Notes: generated by a model not told the origin, from the sequence alone. 15,771 nt of DNA from Pseudomonadota bacterium (GCA_023386115.1 JAEWKL010000818.1:1-15771); one strand, 5' to 3'; numbered from the stretch's first letter, positions 8,022-15,133 are shown. A program made the numbers and translations.

Positions 8022-8858
8022 ATGACCCTGCTGCACAAGACCTACGGCAAGGGCCGGGTGCGGGTGATGCGCGTCCACCGCGACGGCGACCGGCACGAGG
8101 TGCGCGAGCTGACCGTCAAGGCGATGCTGACCGGCGCCTTCGACCGCACCTTCACCCATGCCGACAACAGCGCCACCGTCTCGACCGACACGGTCAAGAA
8201 CGTCGTCTACATCGTCGCCCGCGAATGCCCGGCCCTGCCGACGGAAGCGTTCTGCCGGGCGGTGGCGCAACGCCTGCTCGACAGCTACCCGCAGATGGAG
8301 ACCGCCACCGTCACCGGCTACGAGACCCGCTGGAACCGCCTCGCGGTGGACGGCGCCGCCCACCCCCACACCTTCACGCTGGACGGCAACGGCCAGCCCT
8401 TCGCCCGCGTGGACTTGTCCCGCAGCGGCGCGGCGGTGGAATCCGGTCTGTCGGGCTTCACCTTCCTGAAGAGCACGGAATCGGGCTGGGCCAACTACGT
8501 CAAGGATCCCTATACCACGATCCCCGAGACCCATGACCGCATCGCCGCCACCAGCATGGAGGCCACCTGGGCGTGGTCCGCGGAGCCCGCCGATTACGAG
8601 GCCGCCAATGCCCGCATCCTCGATGCGCTCCTGCGGGTGTTCTCGGGCAGCTACAGCCACAGCCTGCAGGACAGCCTCTACCGCATGGGCATGGCGGCAC
8701 TGGGGGCGGTGCCGGAGATCGCGACGATCACGCTCGCCTGCCCGAACAAGCATTACCTGCTGGCGAATCTCAGCCCGTTCGGCCTCGACAACCCGAACCA
8801 GGTGTTCATCGCCACGGACGAGCCGCACGGGCAGATCGAGTGTACGGTCGGGCGGTGA
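8022..8858 (+). CDS. Factor-independent urate hydroxylase (urate oxidase, uricase)
   Basis: The 278-residue cytoplasmic enzyme oxidises urate with O2 to 5-hydroxyisourate and H2O2, without metal or cofactor. Length and both T-fold halves match the family. Active-site counterparts of the fungal enzyme are visible: Lys10 (HKTYGKGRVRV) and Thr55-Asp56 (ADNSATVSTDTVKN) form the catalytic relay. Arg173 (TTIPETHDRI), Gln216 (HSLQDSLY) and Asn242/His244 (CPNKHYLLANLSPFG) line the urate and O2 sites. The C-terminus ECTVGR is typical. It follows the permease by 27 bases from the inferred TGA, so the two genes probably form a urate uptake and oxidation operon. The next enzymes, hydroxyisourate hydrolase and OHCU decarboxylase, are not in the window. 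The first 515 bases are overlapped in another frame by the run-on permease frame, which is not coding in my view. Confidence 0.97.
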   Translation: MTLLHKTYGKGRVRVMRVHRDGDRHEVRELTVKAMLTGAFDRTFTHADNSATVSTDTVKNVVYIVARECPALPTEAFCRAVAQRLLDSYPQMETATVTGYETRWNRLAVDGAAHPHTFTLDGNGQPFARVDLSRSGAAVESGLSGFTFLKSTESGWANYVKDPYTTIPETHDRIAATSMEATWAWSAEPADYEAANARILDALLRVFSGSYSHSLQDSLYRMGMAALGAVPEIATITLACPNKHYLLANLSPFGLDNPNQVFIATDEPHGQIECTVGR

Positions 8859-8907
8859 GGGTGGACCGAGAGCCCGCTTGGTTAACTGCACCATCATCCC
8901 ACCCGCG

Positions 8908-9017
8908 ACCTCATCCTGAGGTGCCGCGTAGCGGCCTCGAAGGAGACCTCCAGAAGTCTCCGAGACAACTGGAGGCCTCCTTCGAGGCTCCCTGCGGTCG
9001 CACCTCAGGATGAGGTT
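8908..9017. repeat. Palindromic intergenic repeat, about 110 bp
   Basis: The outer arms ACCTCATCCTGAGGTGC (8908-8924) and GCACCTCAGGATGAGGT (near 9000-9016) are exact reverse complements. Complementarity continues inward through CCTCGAAGGAG / CTCCTTCGAGG and CTCCAG / CTGGAG to a small centre near 8960, so nearly the whole element could fold into one long hairpin. It carries no gene. CCTCATCCTGAGG-type elements are, to my knowledge, common in Methylobacterium and other Hyphomicrobiales genomes. It lies between the convergent urate oxidase and small minus-strand gene and overlaps the latter's 3' end. Confidence 0.88.
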
Positions 9018-9382
9018 GAGGGTGGAACGGATGTCGAAAAACTGTCGCCGAGATCCTCGAATCGGGCGTTCGCAGCACAGTCCAAGGCAACATCCAGCGT
9101 AGTCCAGTTGAACACCTCGACGCCGGCTTCGTCGAAGATTAAGTATCCATGAACCGCTTCATCCGGCACCGTGATGGATGAGACTGATCGCTCCCCCGCT
9201 CGCTCTGGTTCCAGCCGCAGACCGGAGGAATGTTCGGCCAGGCCGCGTTCGGTGATCGTCTTGAGTGCTCTCGTGCCCGCCTCGGCAGCCTCTTCGCTGG
9301 ACGCGAATTCCTCGGCAAGCGTTTCGTAGGGAATGGGCGCCTTCCAGGGCAGGAAGACCGCCAGCTTGACCGTGTAGCTCAT
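9005..9382 (-). CDS. Small hypothetical protein, 125 residues
   Basis: I do not recognise this protein. It starts MSYTVKLAVFLPWKAPIPYE, is acidic in the middle (AEEFASSEEAAEAGTRALK) and is rich in short strands in its second half (VHGYLIFDEAGVEVFNWTT). It has no signal peptide, membrane helix or cysteine cluster, so a small soluble alpha/beta protein is likely. The stop codon (9005-9007) lies within the right arm of the palindromic repeat, and the last residues (VPPSTSS) come from or next to that element. The original C-terminus may therefore have been replaced. An AGGGA sequence sits about 12 bases before ATG 9382, a rather long spacing. Codon use is less GC-biased than in neighbouring genes, which could hint at a recent arrival. 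It is 89 bases downstream of, and in the same direction as, the carboxylate-amine ligase gene. Confidence 0.6.
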   Translation of the reverse strand: MSYTVKLAVFLPWKAPIPYETLAEEFASSEEAAEAGTRALKTITERGLAEHSSGLRLEPERAGERSVSSITVPDEAVHGYLIFDEAGVEVFNWTTLDVALDCAANARFEDLGDSFSTSVPPSTSS

Positions 9383-9471
9383 AGGCGAACGATATCCCTT
9401 CGGCAGCGAATGCCGAGTTTGAACTCACGCCCGACGCCAGTTCTCTCGCTCGGACGAATGGTTTCCAGAAC

Positions 9472-10608
9472 TCAATGCCGCGTCGGGTTCGCTCCCACCG
9501 TCTCGGCCGTGAGCCAGTCCACCACCTCGGCCAAGGCCTCCCGCGGCGGCAGGCCGCGGCCCTGGGCCTCGGTGAACAGGGCGAGCTGGCGGTCGGCGCT
9601 GGTGCCGCGAGCGACGATCCAGCGGGCGAGGTCGAGCTCGGCCTCGCATCCGAGCGCCCGCGCATCCTCGGCGACCCGCGCCAGGGTATCGGCGAGCACC
9701 GTCGCCACCGGATGCGCCGCCCGCGTCGTCTCGCAGACGAAGCTGCCATGGATGCCGTAGCGCTGCGCCCGCCAGCAATTCTCCGCCGCGATCGCCTGCG
9801 AGGCGCCGGTGAGGTCGCGGTGGCGCTCCGGCTCGCGGGCGAGATGGCGCACCAGGCAGCGATAGAGCGCCGCGATGGCCAGTGCGTCGTCGAGGCGGGT
9901 ACAGCTGTCGGCGACGCGCAGGTCGAGGCCGGGGCCGGTGGGCGAGGGGCAGATCACCCACCAGACGTGGCGCGGGTCGTCGATCGCCCCCGCCCCCATC
10001 ACCGTGTCGAGGTAGCGGGCGTAATCCGCCTCGTCGCGGAAGAGCGGCGGCAGGAAGCTGCGGGGCAGCTCTCGCGATGCGGCGAGGCGGTAGCCGAGGA
10101 GCCCGGTGCGCTGCGCCTGCCAGAACGGCGAGGAGGTCGAGAGGGCCAGCAGCAGGGCGAGATAGGGCTGCATCCGGTTCATCAGGTCGACCCGCGACAC
10201 GCCCGAAGGCACCTCGACCCCGACGCGGAGGCCGCAGACGATGGTGCGGCTGCCGACCATCTGGAGGTCGCGCAGCACCCGGCCGCGGGCGGCCTGGTCG
10301 CGGGGGCGCACCCGGCTCCACAGGGCGAGCGGATGGGTGCCCGAGGCCATCAGGGCGAGGCCGCGGGCGGAGGCGAGGGCGCCGACGCCGCTGCGGAGGG
10401 CGGCGAGGGCGTGGCGCACCTCGCCGAGGTCGCTCACCGGTTCGGTCGCCCAGACGAGCTGCGGCTCCATCAGTTCGGTGCGCACCTGCGGGTATGCGGC
10501 CCGGCAGGCGGCCAGGAAATCGCGGGTGCGGGCCCGGGCGGCATCGCGCTTGCCCGCATCGTTGATGAACACCTCCTCCTCGAGGCAGACGTCGTATTCC
10601 GCTCGCAT
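9472..10608 (-). CDS. Divergent carboxylate-amine ligase, YbdK/GCS2 family
   Basis: The 378-residue protein has the fold signature of the GCS2 glutamate-cysteine ligase family, YbdK branch, which forms amide bonds between a carboxylate and an amine using ATP. Recognisable family blocks are LEEEVFI near the start, MASGTHP, the LALSTSSPFWQAQRTG segment, a DLRVADSC strand (family: ElRv.D) and AENCWRAQRYG. Several usual key positions differ: the glycine before EEE is Cys-Leu, the HVHVG motif reads LRVGVEVP so both histidines are lost, and WDIRPS-type sequence reads WVICPS. It may bind a different substrate or have lost ligase activity. The gene follows rsmE by 155 bases on the same strand. Many alphaproteobacteria keep a glutathione-synthesis ligase near rsmE, but this is not the plant-type GshA. 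A GTG at 10617 is inside the Shine-Dalgarno sequence, so ATG 10608 is the better start. Confidence 0.82.
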   Translation of the reverse strand: MRAEYDVCLEEEVFINDAGKRDAARARTRDFLAACRAAYPQVRTELMEPQLVWATEPVSDLGEVRHALAALRSGVGALASARGLALMASGTHPLALWSRVRPRDQAARGRVLRDLQMVGSRTIVCGLRVGVEVPSGVSRVDLMNRMQPYLALLLALSTSSPFWQAQRTGLLGYRLAASRELPRSFLPPLFRDEADYARYLDTVMGAGAIDDPRHVWWVICPSPTGPGLDLRVADSCTRLDDALAIAALYRCLVRHLAREPERHRDLTGASQAIAAENCWRAQRYGIHGSFVCETTRAAHPVATVLADTLARVAEDARALGCEAELDLARWIVARGTSADRQLALFTEAQGRGLPPREALAEVVDWLTAETVGANPTRH

Positions 10609-10616
10609 ACGCAACA

Positions 10617-10621
10617 CCTCC
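10617..10621 (-). promoter_or_regulatory. Strong Shine-Dalgarno deciding the ligase start
   Basis: On the minus strand GGAGG is followed by eight bases and ATG at 10608. An in-frame GTG at 10617 would overlap this GGAGG, so ATG 10608 is preferred. Confidence 0.75.
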
Positions 10622-10763
10622 GGACACAGCGGGCCGCGGCGCGCCGACGGCCGCGAGCCGCGACTCGGCTCACGCCCGCAGGGCGGCTCGGCGATCAGCG
10701 CTTAGAATTGCGGCATGAGCCCGACCGGGCAGCGCCGCGGGACGGGGCGGATCAGGCCCCTCT

Positions 10764-11525
10764 TCAGGCTCCTCGCCGTCCGTCGCCGAGCACGGCCTGG
10801 ACCAGGGCGAGCACCGCCACGGCGGCGGTGTCGGCGCGCAGGATCCGCGGGCCGAGGGAGAGGCGGACGGTGTTGGGACGGTCTCCGATCAGGGTGCGCT
10901 CCTCCGGCGTGAACCCCCCCTCCGGTCCGATCACAACGGCGAGCGGAACGGTGCCGTTCCCGGGAACGGCCTGACGCAACGCCGCGACCGGATCGGCCAC
11001 CGGCGCATCCTCGTCGCAGAACACCAGCAGGCGCTCCGGCGCGAGCCCGGCCAGGGCGTCGGCGAGCGGCGCGGCGTCGCGGATCTCCGGCAGGCTCAGG
11101 ATCCCGCATTGCTCGGCAGCCTCGATCGCGTTGGCGCGCAATTTGTCGAGCTTGATCCGGTCGCCCTGCGTGCGCCGCGTCACCACCGGGTGGATCAGGC
11201 TCGCGCCCATCTCCACCGCCTTCTGGGCGACGTAGTCGAGGCGGGCCGCCTTGAGCGGGGCGAACAGGTAGTGCAGGTCGCCGGCCGGCGTCTGGGGCCG
11301 GGTTTGGGCCCGCAGCACCAGGTCCGCCGCCTTGCGGCCGGTGGGCGCGATCTCGGCGCGCCACTCGCCGTCGCGGCCGTTGAACACCAGAACCGGCTCG
11401 CCCGCGTCGCGGCGCAGCACCGAGAGCAGGTAATTGGCCTGGGCCCGGTCGAGGGTATGCCGCGCACCCTCGTGCAGGGGGATGTCGAGGAAGAGCCGGG
11501 GAGCGTTGAAATCGTAGGCCGCCAT
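10764..11525 (-). CDS. rsmE: 16S rRNA (uracil1498-N3)-methyltransferase RsmE
   Basis: RsmE is a SPOUT-class enzyme that uses SAM to methylate N3 of U1498 in 16S rRNA, acting on the 30S subunit. The 253-residue length is typical. An N-terminal PUA-like RNA-binding domain (about 8-75) includes HTLDRAQANYLLSVLRRDAG. The SPOUT domain (about 80-247) has VAQKAVEMGASLIHPVVTRR, EAAEQCG (135-141), the SAM-loop motif VVIGPEGGFTPEE (GPEGGF at 200-205) and the knot motif LSLGPRILRADTA (223-234). All match the family closely. ATG 11525 is preceded by AGGA at suitable spacing. It is followed on the same strand by the carboxylate-amine ligase and faces away from the secreted-protein and ubiA genes. In many related genomes rsmE and ubiA are close neighbours; here a small secreted protein lies between them. 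Confidence 0.97.
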   Translation of the reverse strand: MAAYDFNAPRLFLDIPLHEGARHTLDRAQANYLLSVLRRDAGEPVLVFNGRDGEWRAEIAPTGRKAADLVLRAQTRPQTPAGDLHYLFAPLKAARLDYVAQKAVEMGASLIHPVVTRRTQGDRIKLDKLRANAIEAAEQCGILSLPEIRDAAPLADALAGLAPERLLVFCDEDAPVADPVAALRQAVPGNGTVPLAVVIGPEGGFTPEERTLIGDRPNTVRLSLGPRILRADTAAVAVLALVQAVLGDGRRGA

Positions 11526-11797
11526 GGCCGTCCTGCTCGCCGAGATGGGGGCGGGATGTCAATCGTCCGGACTGTGACGCTAGCGACACACGGGGCCGCG
11601 ACCGTGGCCGGACGGGTGCCGAAGCCGGCCGCCCGCATGAAGGCGCCACATTCCTGTGCAGAAAGCGCTACGAGGCCGGGAGCGGCAAGGGATTCTTACG
11701 TATGTCGGGACCGCCGCCGAGAGGGCGGCCGGGCCGGCAGAAGACCGGACATTCCGGGGCCAGACCATCCGGGGCCGGAGCATTGGGGGATTGGGAG

Positions 11798-12286
11798 ATG
11801 ACTCGCATGCGTGTGACCGTGGCGGCGCTGGCCGGAAGCCTGCTCGGCGCGACGCTCCTCGGCGGGGCCGCCCAGGCTCAGGGCGCCGATTGCACCACGA
11901 TCCAGAAGACCCTGACCGAGCGCAAGGACATCGTCGGCAAGGTCAACGCCGCCTCCCAGGGCAAGAAGGCGAAGATCACCGCCGCGGCGGCCTGCACCCT
12001 GTTCACCAAGCTCCAGGCCAACGGCACCGAGGGCCTGAAGTGGATCACCGCCAACAAGGACTGGTGCTCGATCCCGGATTCCTTCGTCGAGGGCTTCAAG
12101 GCCGATCACGGCCGGGTTTCGACCCTGCGCACCAAGGTCTGCCAGGCGGCCGTGCAGCAGGCGGCGATGGAGAAGAAGGCCCGCGCCATGGCGGCGCAGC
12201 AGCAGCAGCAGGGCGGCGGCGGGGGCGGCCTCCTCGGCGGTCCCGGCCTGACCGGCAGCTTCCGGGTGCCGCAGGGCGCGCTGTGA
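11798..12286 (+). CDS. Small secreted four-cysteine protein of unknown function
   Basis: The 162-residue protein starts MTRMRVTVAALAGSLLGATL and continues to GGAAQAQ, a clear Sec signal peptide with cleavage expected after AQA near residue 27, so it is probably periplasmic. The mature part has exactly four cysteines (32, 66, 90 and 115) in a mostly helical region of about 90 residues. This spacing suggests two disulphides holding a small helical bundle. A basic helix then leads into five glutamines (134-138), six glycines (139-144) and a glycine-rich tail, which looks disordered. I recognise no named domain. The frame is open back to 11702, but ATG 11798 gives a proper signal peptide and has GGGGA seven bases upstream. 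It is divergent from rsmE and lies 70 bases before ubiA on the same strand, so it may share a transcript with ubiA. Confidence 0.85.
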   Translation: MTRMRVTVAALAGSLLGATLLGGAAQAQGADCTTIQKTLTERKDIVGKVNAASQGKKAKITAAAACTLFTKLQANGTEGLKWITANKDWCSIPDSFVEGFKADHGRVSTLRTKVCQAAVQQAAMEKKARAMAAQQQQQGGGGGGLLGGPGLTGSFRVPQGAL

Positions 12287-12356
12287 GCCGGATACGGATG
12301 ACAGCGCCGGGATGTCGCGTTCCGGCAGGGCGCGTACCGGGAAGACGCGCGCGGGC

Positions 12357-13298
12357 ATGACGTCCACCCCCGATCGTCCGGTCGCCGACGCGGTCACCGG
12401 GCACTGGGTCGACCGGCACGCTCCCGAGGCCGTGCGCCCCTACCTGCGCCTCGCCCGCATCGAGCGGCCGATCGGCTGGTGGCTGCTGCTGCTGCCGTGC
12501 TGGTGGTCGGCGGCGCTCGCCGCCATCGCGGCGGGCCAGCCGGGCCCGAGCCTGTGGCATCTCGCCCTGTTCCTGATCGGCGCCGTGGCGATGCGGGGGG
12601 CAGGCTCGACCTACAACGACATCGCCGACCGCGACCTCGACGCCCGCGTCGAGCGCACCCGCCTGCGGCCACTGCCTTCCGGGCGGGTCCGCGTGCGCCA
12701 CGCCCTGATCTTCCTGGTGCTGCAGGCCCTCGTCGGCCTCGCCGTGCTGCTGCAGTTCAACACGACGGCGGTCCTCGTCGGCCTCGCCTCGCTCGCGCCC
12801 GTCGCCATCTATCCGTTCATGAAGCGGGTGATGCCGGTGCCGCAACTGGTGCTCGGCCTCGCCTTCGCGTGGGGGGCGCTCATGGGCTGGGCCGCCCTGT
12901 TCGGCCGCCTCGACGCCCCGGCCTACTGGCTCTATGCCGGCGCCATCGCGTGGGTGATCGGCTACGACACGATCTACGCGGTGCAGGACATCGAGGACGA
13001 CGAGATCGCCGGCATCAAGTCCTCGGCCCGGTTCTTCGGCGCCTGGGTGCGGCTCGCGGTGGCGGGCTGTTTCCTGGCCTGCGTCCTGTTCATCGGCCTC
13101 GCCCTGTCCGGAGCCGGAGCCGGACCGATCGGTCTCGCCGGTCTCGCGCTGTTTGCCGGCCACCTCGCCTGGCAGGTCGGGCGACTCGATCCGCGCGACG
13201 GCGCGGAGGCGTTGCGGCTGTTTCGCGCCAATCGCGACGCGGGGCTGATCCTGTTCTGCGGCCTCGCCCTCGACGCGCTCTGGCAAGGATTGATGTAA
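12357..13298 (+). CDS. ubiA: 4-hydroxybenzoate polyprenyltransferase UbiA
   Basis: UbiA attaches the polyprenyl tail to 4-hydroxybenzoate in ubiquinone synthesis, in the inner membrane, using Mg2+. From ATG 12357 the protein has 313 residues. Both aspartate-rich motifs are intact: NDIADRDLD at 87-95, followed by the typical RTRLRPLPSG, and YDTIYAVQDIEDD at 203-215 with Lys221 after it. About eight or nine membrane helices cover residues 40-312. The N-terminal RPYLRLARIERPIGWWLLLLP is also characteristic and separates it from heme O synthase or chlorophyll-type relatives. An in-frame ATG at 12312 would add 15 basic residues; neither start has a strong Shine-Dalgarno, and I favour 12357 by length. 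The gene converges on the DUF6101-like gene with a tandem repeat between them. Confidence 0.96.
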   Translation: MTSTPDRPVADAVTGHWVDRHAPEAVRPYLRLARIERPIGWWLLLLPCWWSAALAAIAAGQPGPSLWHLALFLIGAVAMRGAGSTYNDIADRDLDARVERTRLRPLPSGRVRVRHALIFLVLQALVGLAVLLQFNTTAVLVGLASLAPVAIYPFMKRVMPVPQLVLGLAFAWGALMGWAALFGRLDAPAYWLYAGAIAWVIGYDTIYAVQDIEDDEIAGIKSSARFFGAWVRLAVAGCFLACVLFIGLALSGAGAGPIGLAGLALFAGHLAWQVGRLDPRDGAEALRLFRANRDAGLILFCGLALDALWQGLM

Positions 13299-13310
13299 CC
13301 GTCGCCTCGA

Positions 13311-13420
13311 CGCGGCGTCGGACGCTCTGTGCCCTCCATGCGCGGCATCGGACGCGCTTTGCCCTCCATGCGCGGCATTGGACGCGCTTTGCCCTTCATG
13401 CGCGGCGTCAGACGCGCTCG
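13311..13420. repeat. 30-bp tandem repeat, three full units plus a partial fourth
   Basis: Units begin at 13311, 13341, 13371 and 13401, each opening with CGCGGCRT and running GGACGCGCTTTGCCCTCCATG. Units 2 and 3 differ at two positions; unit 1 has a few more changes; the fourth diverges after about 20 bases. There are no spacers, so it is not CRISPR. It sits between convergent ubiA and the DUF6101-like gene, and the fourth unit overlaps the last codons and stop (13408-13410) of the latter. The repeat may have arisen by duplication of that gene's 3' end. Confidence 0.9.
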
Positions 13421-13941
13421 CCCTCGGTCATCAGCGCCTCGTCGCGGTAGACCAGGGGGCGCAGCGGCAGGCGGCCGGTCTTGCGGCGGGTGAGGAAGCG
13501 CGGCCGGCGGTGGTTCAGAAGGCCGTGCCGGCGGCGGATGCGGACCGCGCCGAGCTTCACCCGACCGATCTGCTGACCCATCGGGGAGACCGCGCCATCC
13601 TCCTGGATCACCACCAGGGGCAGGCCCGATTCGGCGCCGAGCCGGCGCCACACCGCCACCACCTCGTCGTCGCCATAGAGGCCGAGCCGCATCACCGGGT
13701 CGCCGCTGCGGTCGAGCACCATCACGGCGAAGCGATCCTCGCCGGCGGCGTCGCTGGCGTCGCCGTCGAGGCAGAGCGCGAGGCTGCCGGCGGCGCTGCC
13801 ACCGGGCAGGCGGCCGACGATCGGCAGCGCCGACGGCTCGGCCTGGACCGGGCCGCGGTGGATGACGGGGAGCCCGACATCGCGACGGGCGGCCATCTGG
13901 TTCGAGGACTGGCGGTTCGAAGAGGGAAATCGGGTGATCAT
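13408..13941 (-). CDS. DUF6101-like protein of unknown function
   Basis: The 177-residue soluble protein has no signal peptide or membrane segment. I match it to the DUF6101 family of Hyphomicrobiales from its pattern: a central FAVMVLDRSGDPVMRLGLYG strand region, DDEVVAVWRRLGAESGLPLV (91-110), IGRVKLGAVRIRRR and a strongly basic block RRRHGLLNHRRPRFL followed by TRRKTG (136-156). The family has no established biochemical role. The arginine-rich C-terminal block could contact nucleic acid or another polyanion, but that is inference. ATG 13941 has no obvious Shine-Dalgarno; Met16 (13896) is an alternative start. The stop and final residues lie in the 30-bp tandem repeat. It is divergent from the CysQ-like gene across a 379-base gap. 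Confidence 0.85.
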   Translation of the reverse strand: MITRFPSSNRQSSNQMAARRDVGLPVIHRGPVQAEPSALPIVGRLPGGSAAGSLALCLDGDASDAAGEDRFAVMVLDRSGDPVMRLGLYGDDEVVAVWRRLGAESGLPLVVIQEDGAVSPMGQQIGRVKLGAVRIRRRHGLLNHRRPRFLTRRKTGRLPLRPLVYRDEALMTEGERV

Positions 13942-14320
13942 GGTTCTGCTCGACGCCCTGTCGCGAGAGGCGGCGACCTCTGTCGTGTCGTCCGCTGTTG
14001 TCAGGACTTTGGACCGCCCCCGGCTCAGAACGCCTTAAAAGGCAGCGTTAAGCGATGGTTGTAACGGCGCATCCGTGCCGAATGCTCAACGGATCCTTGT
14101 TCCGAACCGATTCATTTATCGTTCACCGCCAGTACATGGCATCACAGGGGGGCGAAAGGCTTCGCTAAGACAATGCGGCATCGCCGGAGCCGCGGCATCG
14201 ACGCGGCGTCCTTGTGGCGCCGGGGAGGGGGCCCTACAACGGAAGCCATCTCGCTCCGTGCTCGACCCGTGCCCGCCGCGGGTGCGGCGGGCGCTCTCCT
14301 CGAACCTTCGGCGGCCGACC
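13942..14320. other. 379-base intergenic region between divergent genes
   Basis: No convincing gene lies here. It is the least GC-rich stretch of the window around 14010-14125 and should contain the promoters of both flanking genes. A dyad AACGCCTTAAAAGGCAGCGTT (about 14030-14050), with inner arms CCTT/AAGG, could be an operator, but I cannot assign a regulator. I did not find -35/-10 boxes with good spacing. An open frame from 14075 joins the CysQ-like gene but has no coding character. Confidence 0.5.
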
Positions 14321-15133
14321 ATGCCTCTCCCCGACGACGTGCGCGCCATCCTGCCTCAGGTCCGGGCGATCATCCGCGAGGCCGCTCTCCTGGCGCTGCC
14401 GTATTTCCACCAGGGCGAGCGCACCAGCGCCCGGGTCTGGAGCAAGGCTGGCGGCTCGCCGGTCACGGAAGCCGACGTGACGGTGGACGCCTTCCTGAAG
14501 GTGCGCCTAAGCGAGCTGATCCCCGGCGCCGCCTGGCTCTCGGAGGAGACCCGGGACGATCCGGTCCGCCTCGCCCACGACCTCGTCTGGATCGTCGATC
14601 CGATCGACGGCACCCGCGCCTTCCTGTCGGGGGATCCCGACTGGTCGATCGCCGTGGCGCTCCTCGCCCGTGGCGAGCCGGTGCTCGGCCACGTTGCCGC
14701 GCCGGTCACCGCCACCCTCTACGAGGCCGTAGTCGGGGAGGGGGCGACGAAGGACGGGGTGCCGATCCGGGTCTCCGCCCAGGCGAGCCTGGCGAGCGCC
14801 CGGGTCACCGGCCCGAAGCCGATGGCCGACCGGCTCGAGCGCCAGAGCGGTCTGTCCGGCACGCCGGGCGCGTTGGTGCGGCTGCCCCGCATCCCGTCGC
14901 TGGCCCTGCGCCTCGTGCGGGTGGCGGAAGGGCTGGTCGATGTCGGGCTGGTCTCCTCGGATGCCCGCGACTGGGACCTCGCCGGCGCCGACCTGATCCT
15001 GCGCGAGGCGGGCGGCGCCGTGCTCGGCCTCGACGGCCATGCCCCGGTCTACAACCGGCGCGAGCCGATCCACGGCGAGCTGGTGGCGCTGCCCCAGGCT
15101 TTGCGGGAGGCGGTGCTGGCGGGGTTGGCCTGA
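14321..15133 (+). CDS. cysQ: Inositol monophosphatase-family phosphatase, probably 3'(2'),5'-bisphosphate nucleotidase CysQ
   Basis: The 270-residue cytoplasmic enzyme belongs to the Mg2+-dependent, Li+-sensitive IMPase superfamily. CysQ members remove the 3'-phosphate from PAP, a by-product of sulfate assimilation. Metal-ligand motifs are complete: SPVTEAD (46-52), WLSEE (Glu75-Glu76), WIVDPIDGTRAF (Asp93, Asp96, Gly97, Thr98) and the C-terminal DWDLAGADLILREAGG (217-232). The segment GDPDWSIAVALLARGEPVLG after the first signature and the bacterial CysQ-like length favour CysQ over SuhB or histidinol-phosphatase, but the substrate cannot be settled by motif alone. ATG 14321 fits the family N-terminus (PLPDDVRAILPQVRAIIREA), although its Shine-Dalgarno is weak; the frame stays open to 14075 upstream. 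No other sulfur gene is nearby. Confidence 0.88.
   Translation: MPLPDDVRAILPQVRAIIREAALLALPYFHQGERTSARVWSKAGGSPVTEADVTVDAFLKVRLSELIPGAAWLSEETRDDPVRLAHDLVWIVDPIDGTRAFLSGDPDWSIAVALLARGEPVLGHVAAPVTATLYEAVVGEGATKDGVPIRVSAQASLASARVTGPKPMADRLERQSGLSGTPGALVRLPRIPSLALRLVRVAEGLVDVGLVSSDARDWDLAGADLILREAGGAVLGLDGHAPVYNRREPIHGELVALPQALREAVLAGLA

Noticed and set aside
7995..8536. Continuation of the permease reading frame as a real C-terminal domain
   Set aside because: The translation is Arg/Pro/Gly/His-rich with no fold-like pattern, and it overlaps the well-conserved urate oxidase in another frame.
9475..10974. 499-residue plus-strand open frame opposite the ligase gene
   Set aside because: It shows no domain and spans the ends of two genes. 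The minus-strand ligase frame has clear family motifs and a strong Shine-Dalgarno.
11702..11797. Upstream start for the secreted protein
   Set aside because: It would bury the signal peptide behind 32 Pro/Gly/Arg-rich residues. The ATG at 11798 has a Shine-Dalgarno at proper spacing.
13311..13420. CRISPR array
   Set aside because: The 30-base repeats are directly adjacent with no spacers, and there are no cas genes.
14075..14320. N-terminal extension of the CysQ-like protein
   Set aside because: The added 82 residues have no family similarity or coding character, and the family N-terminus begins at 14321.
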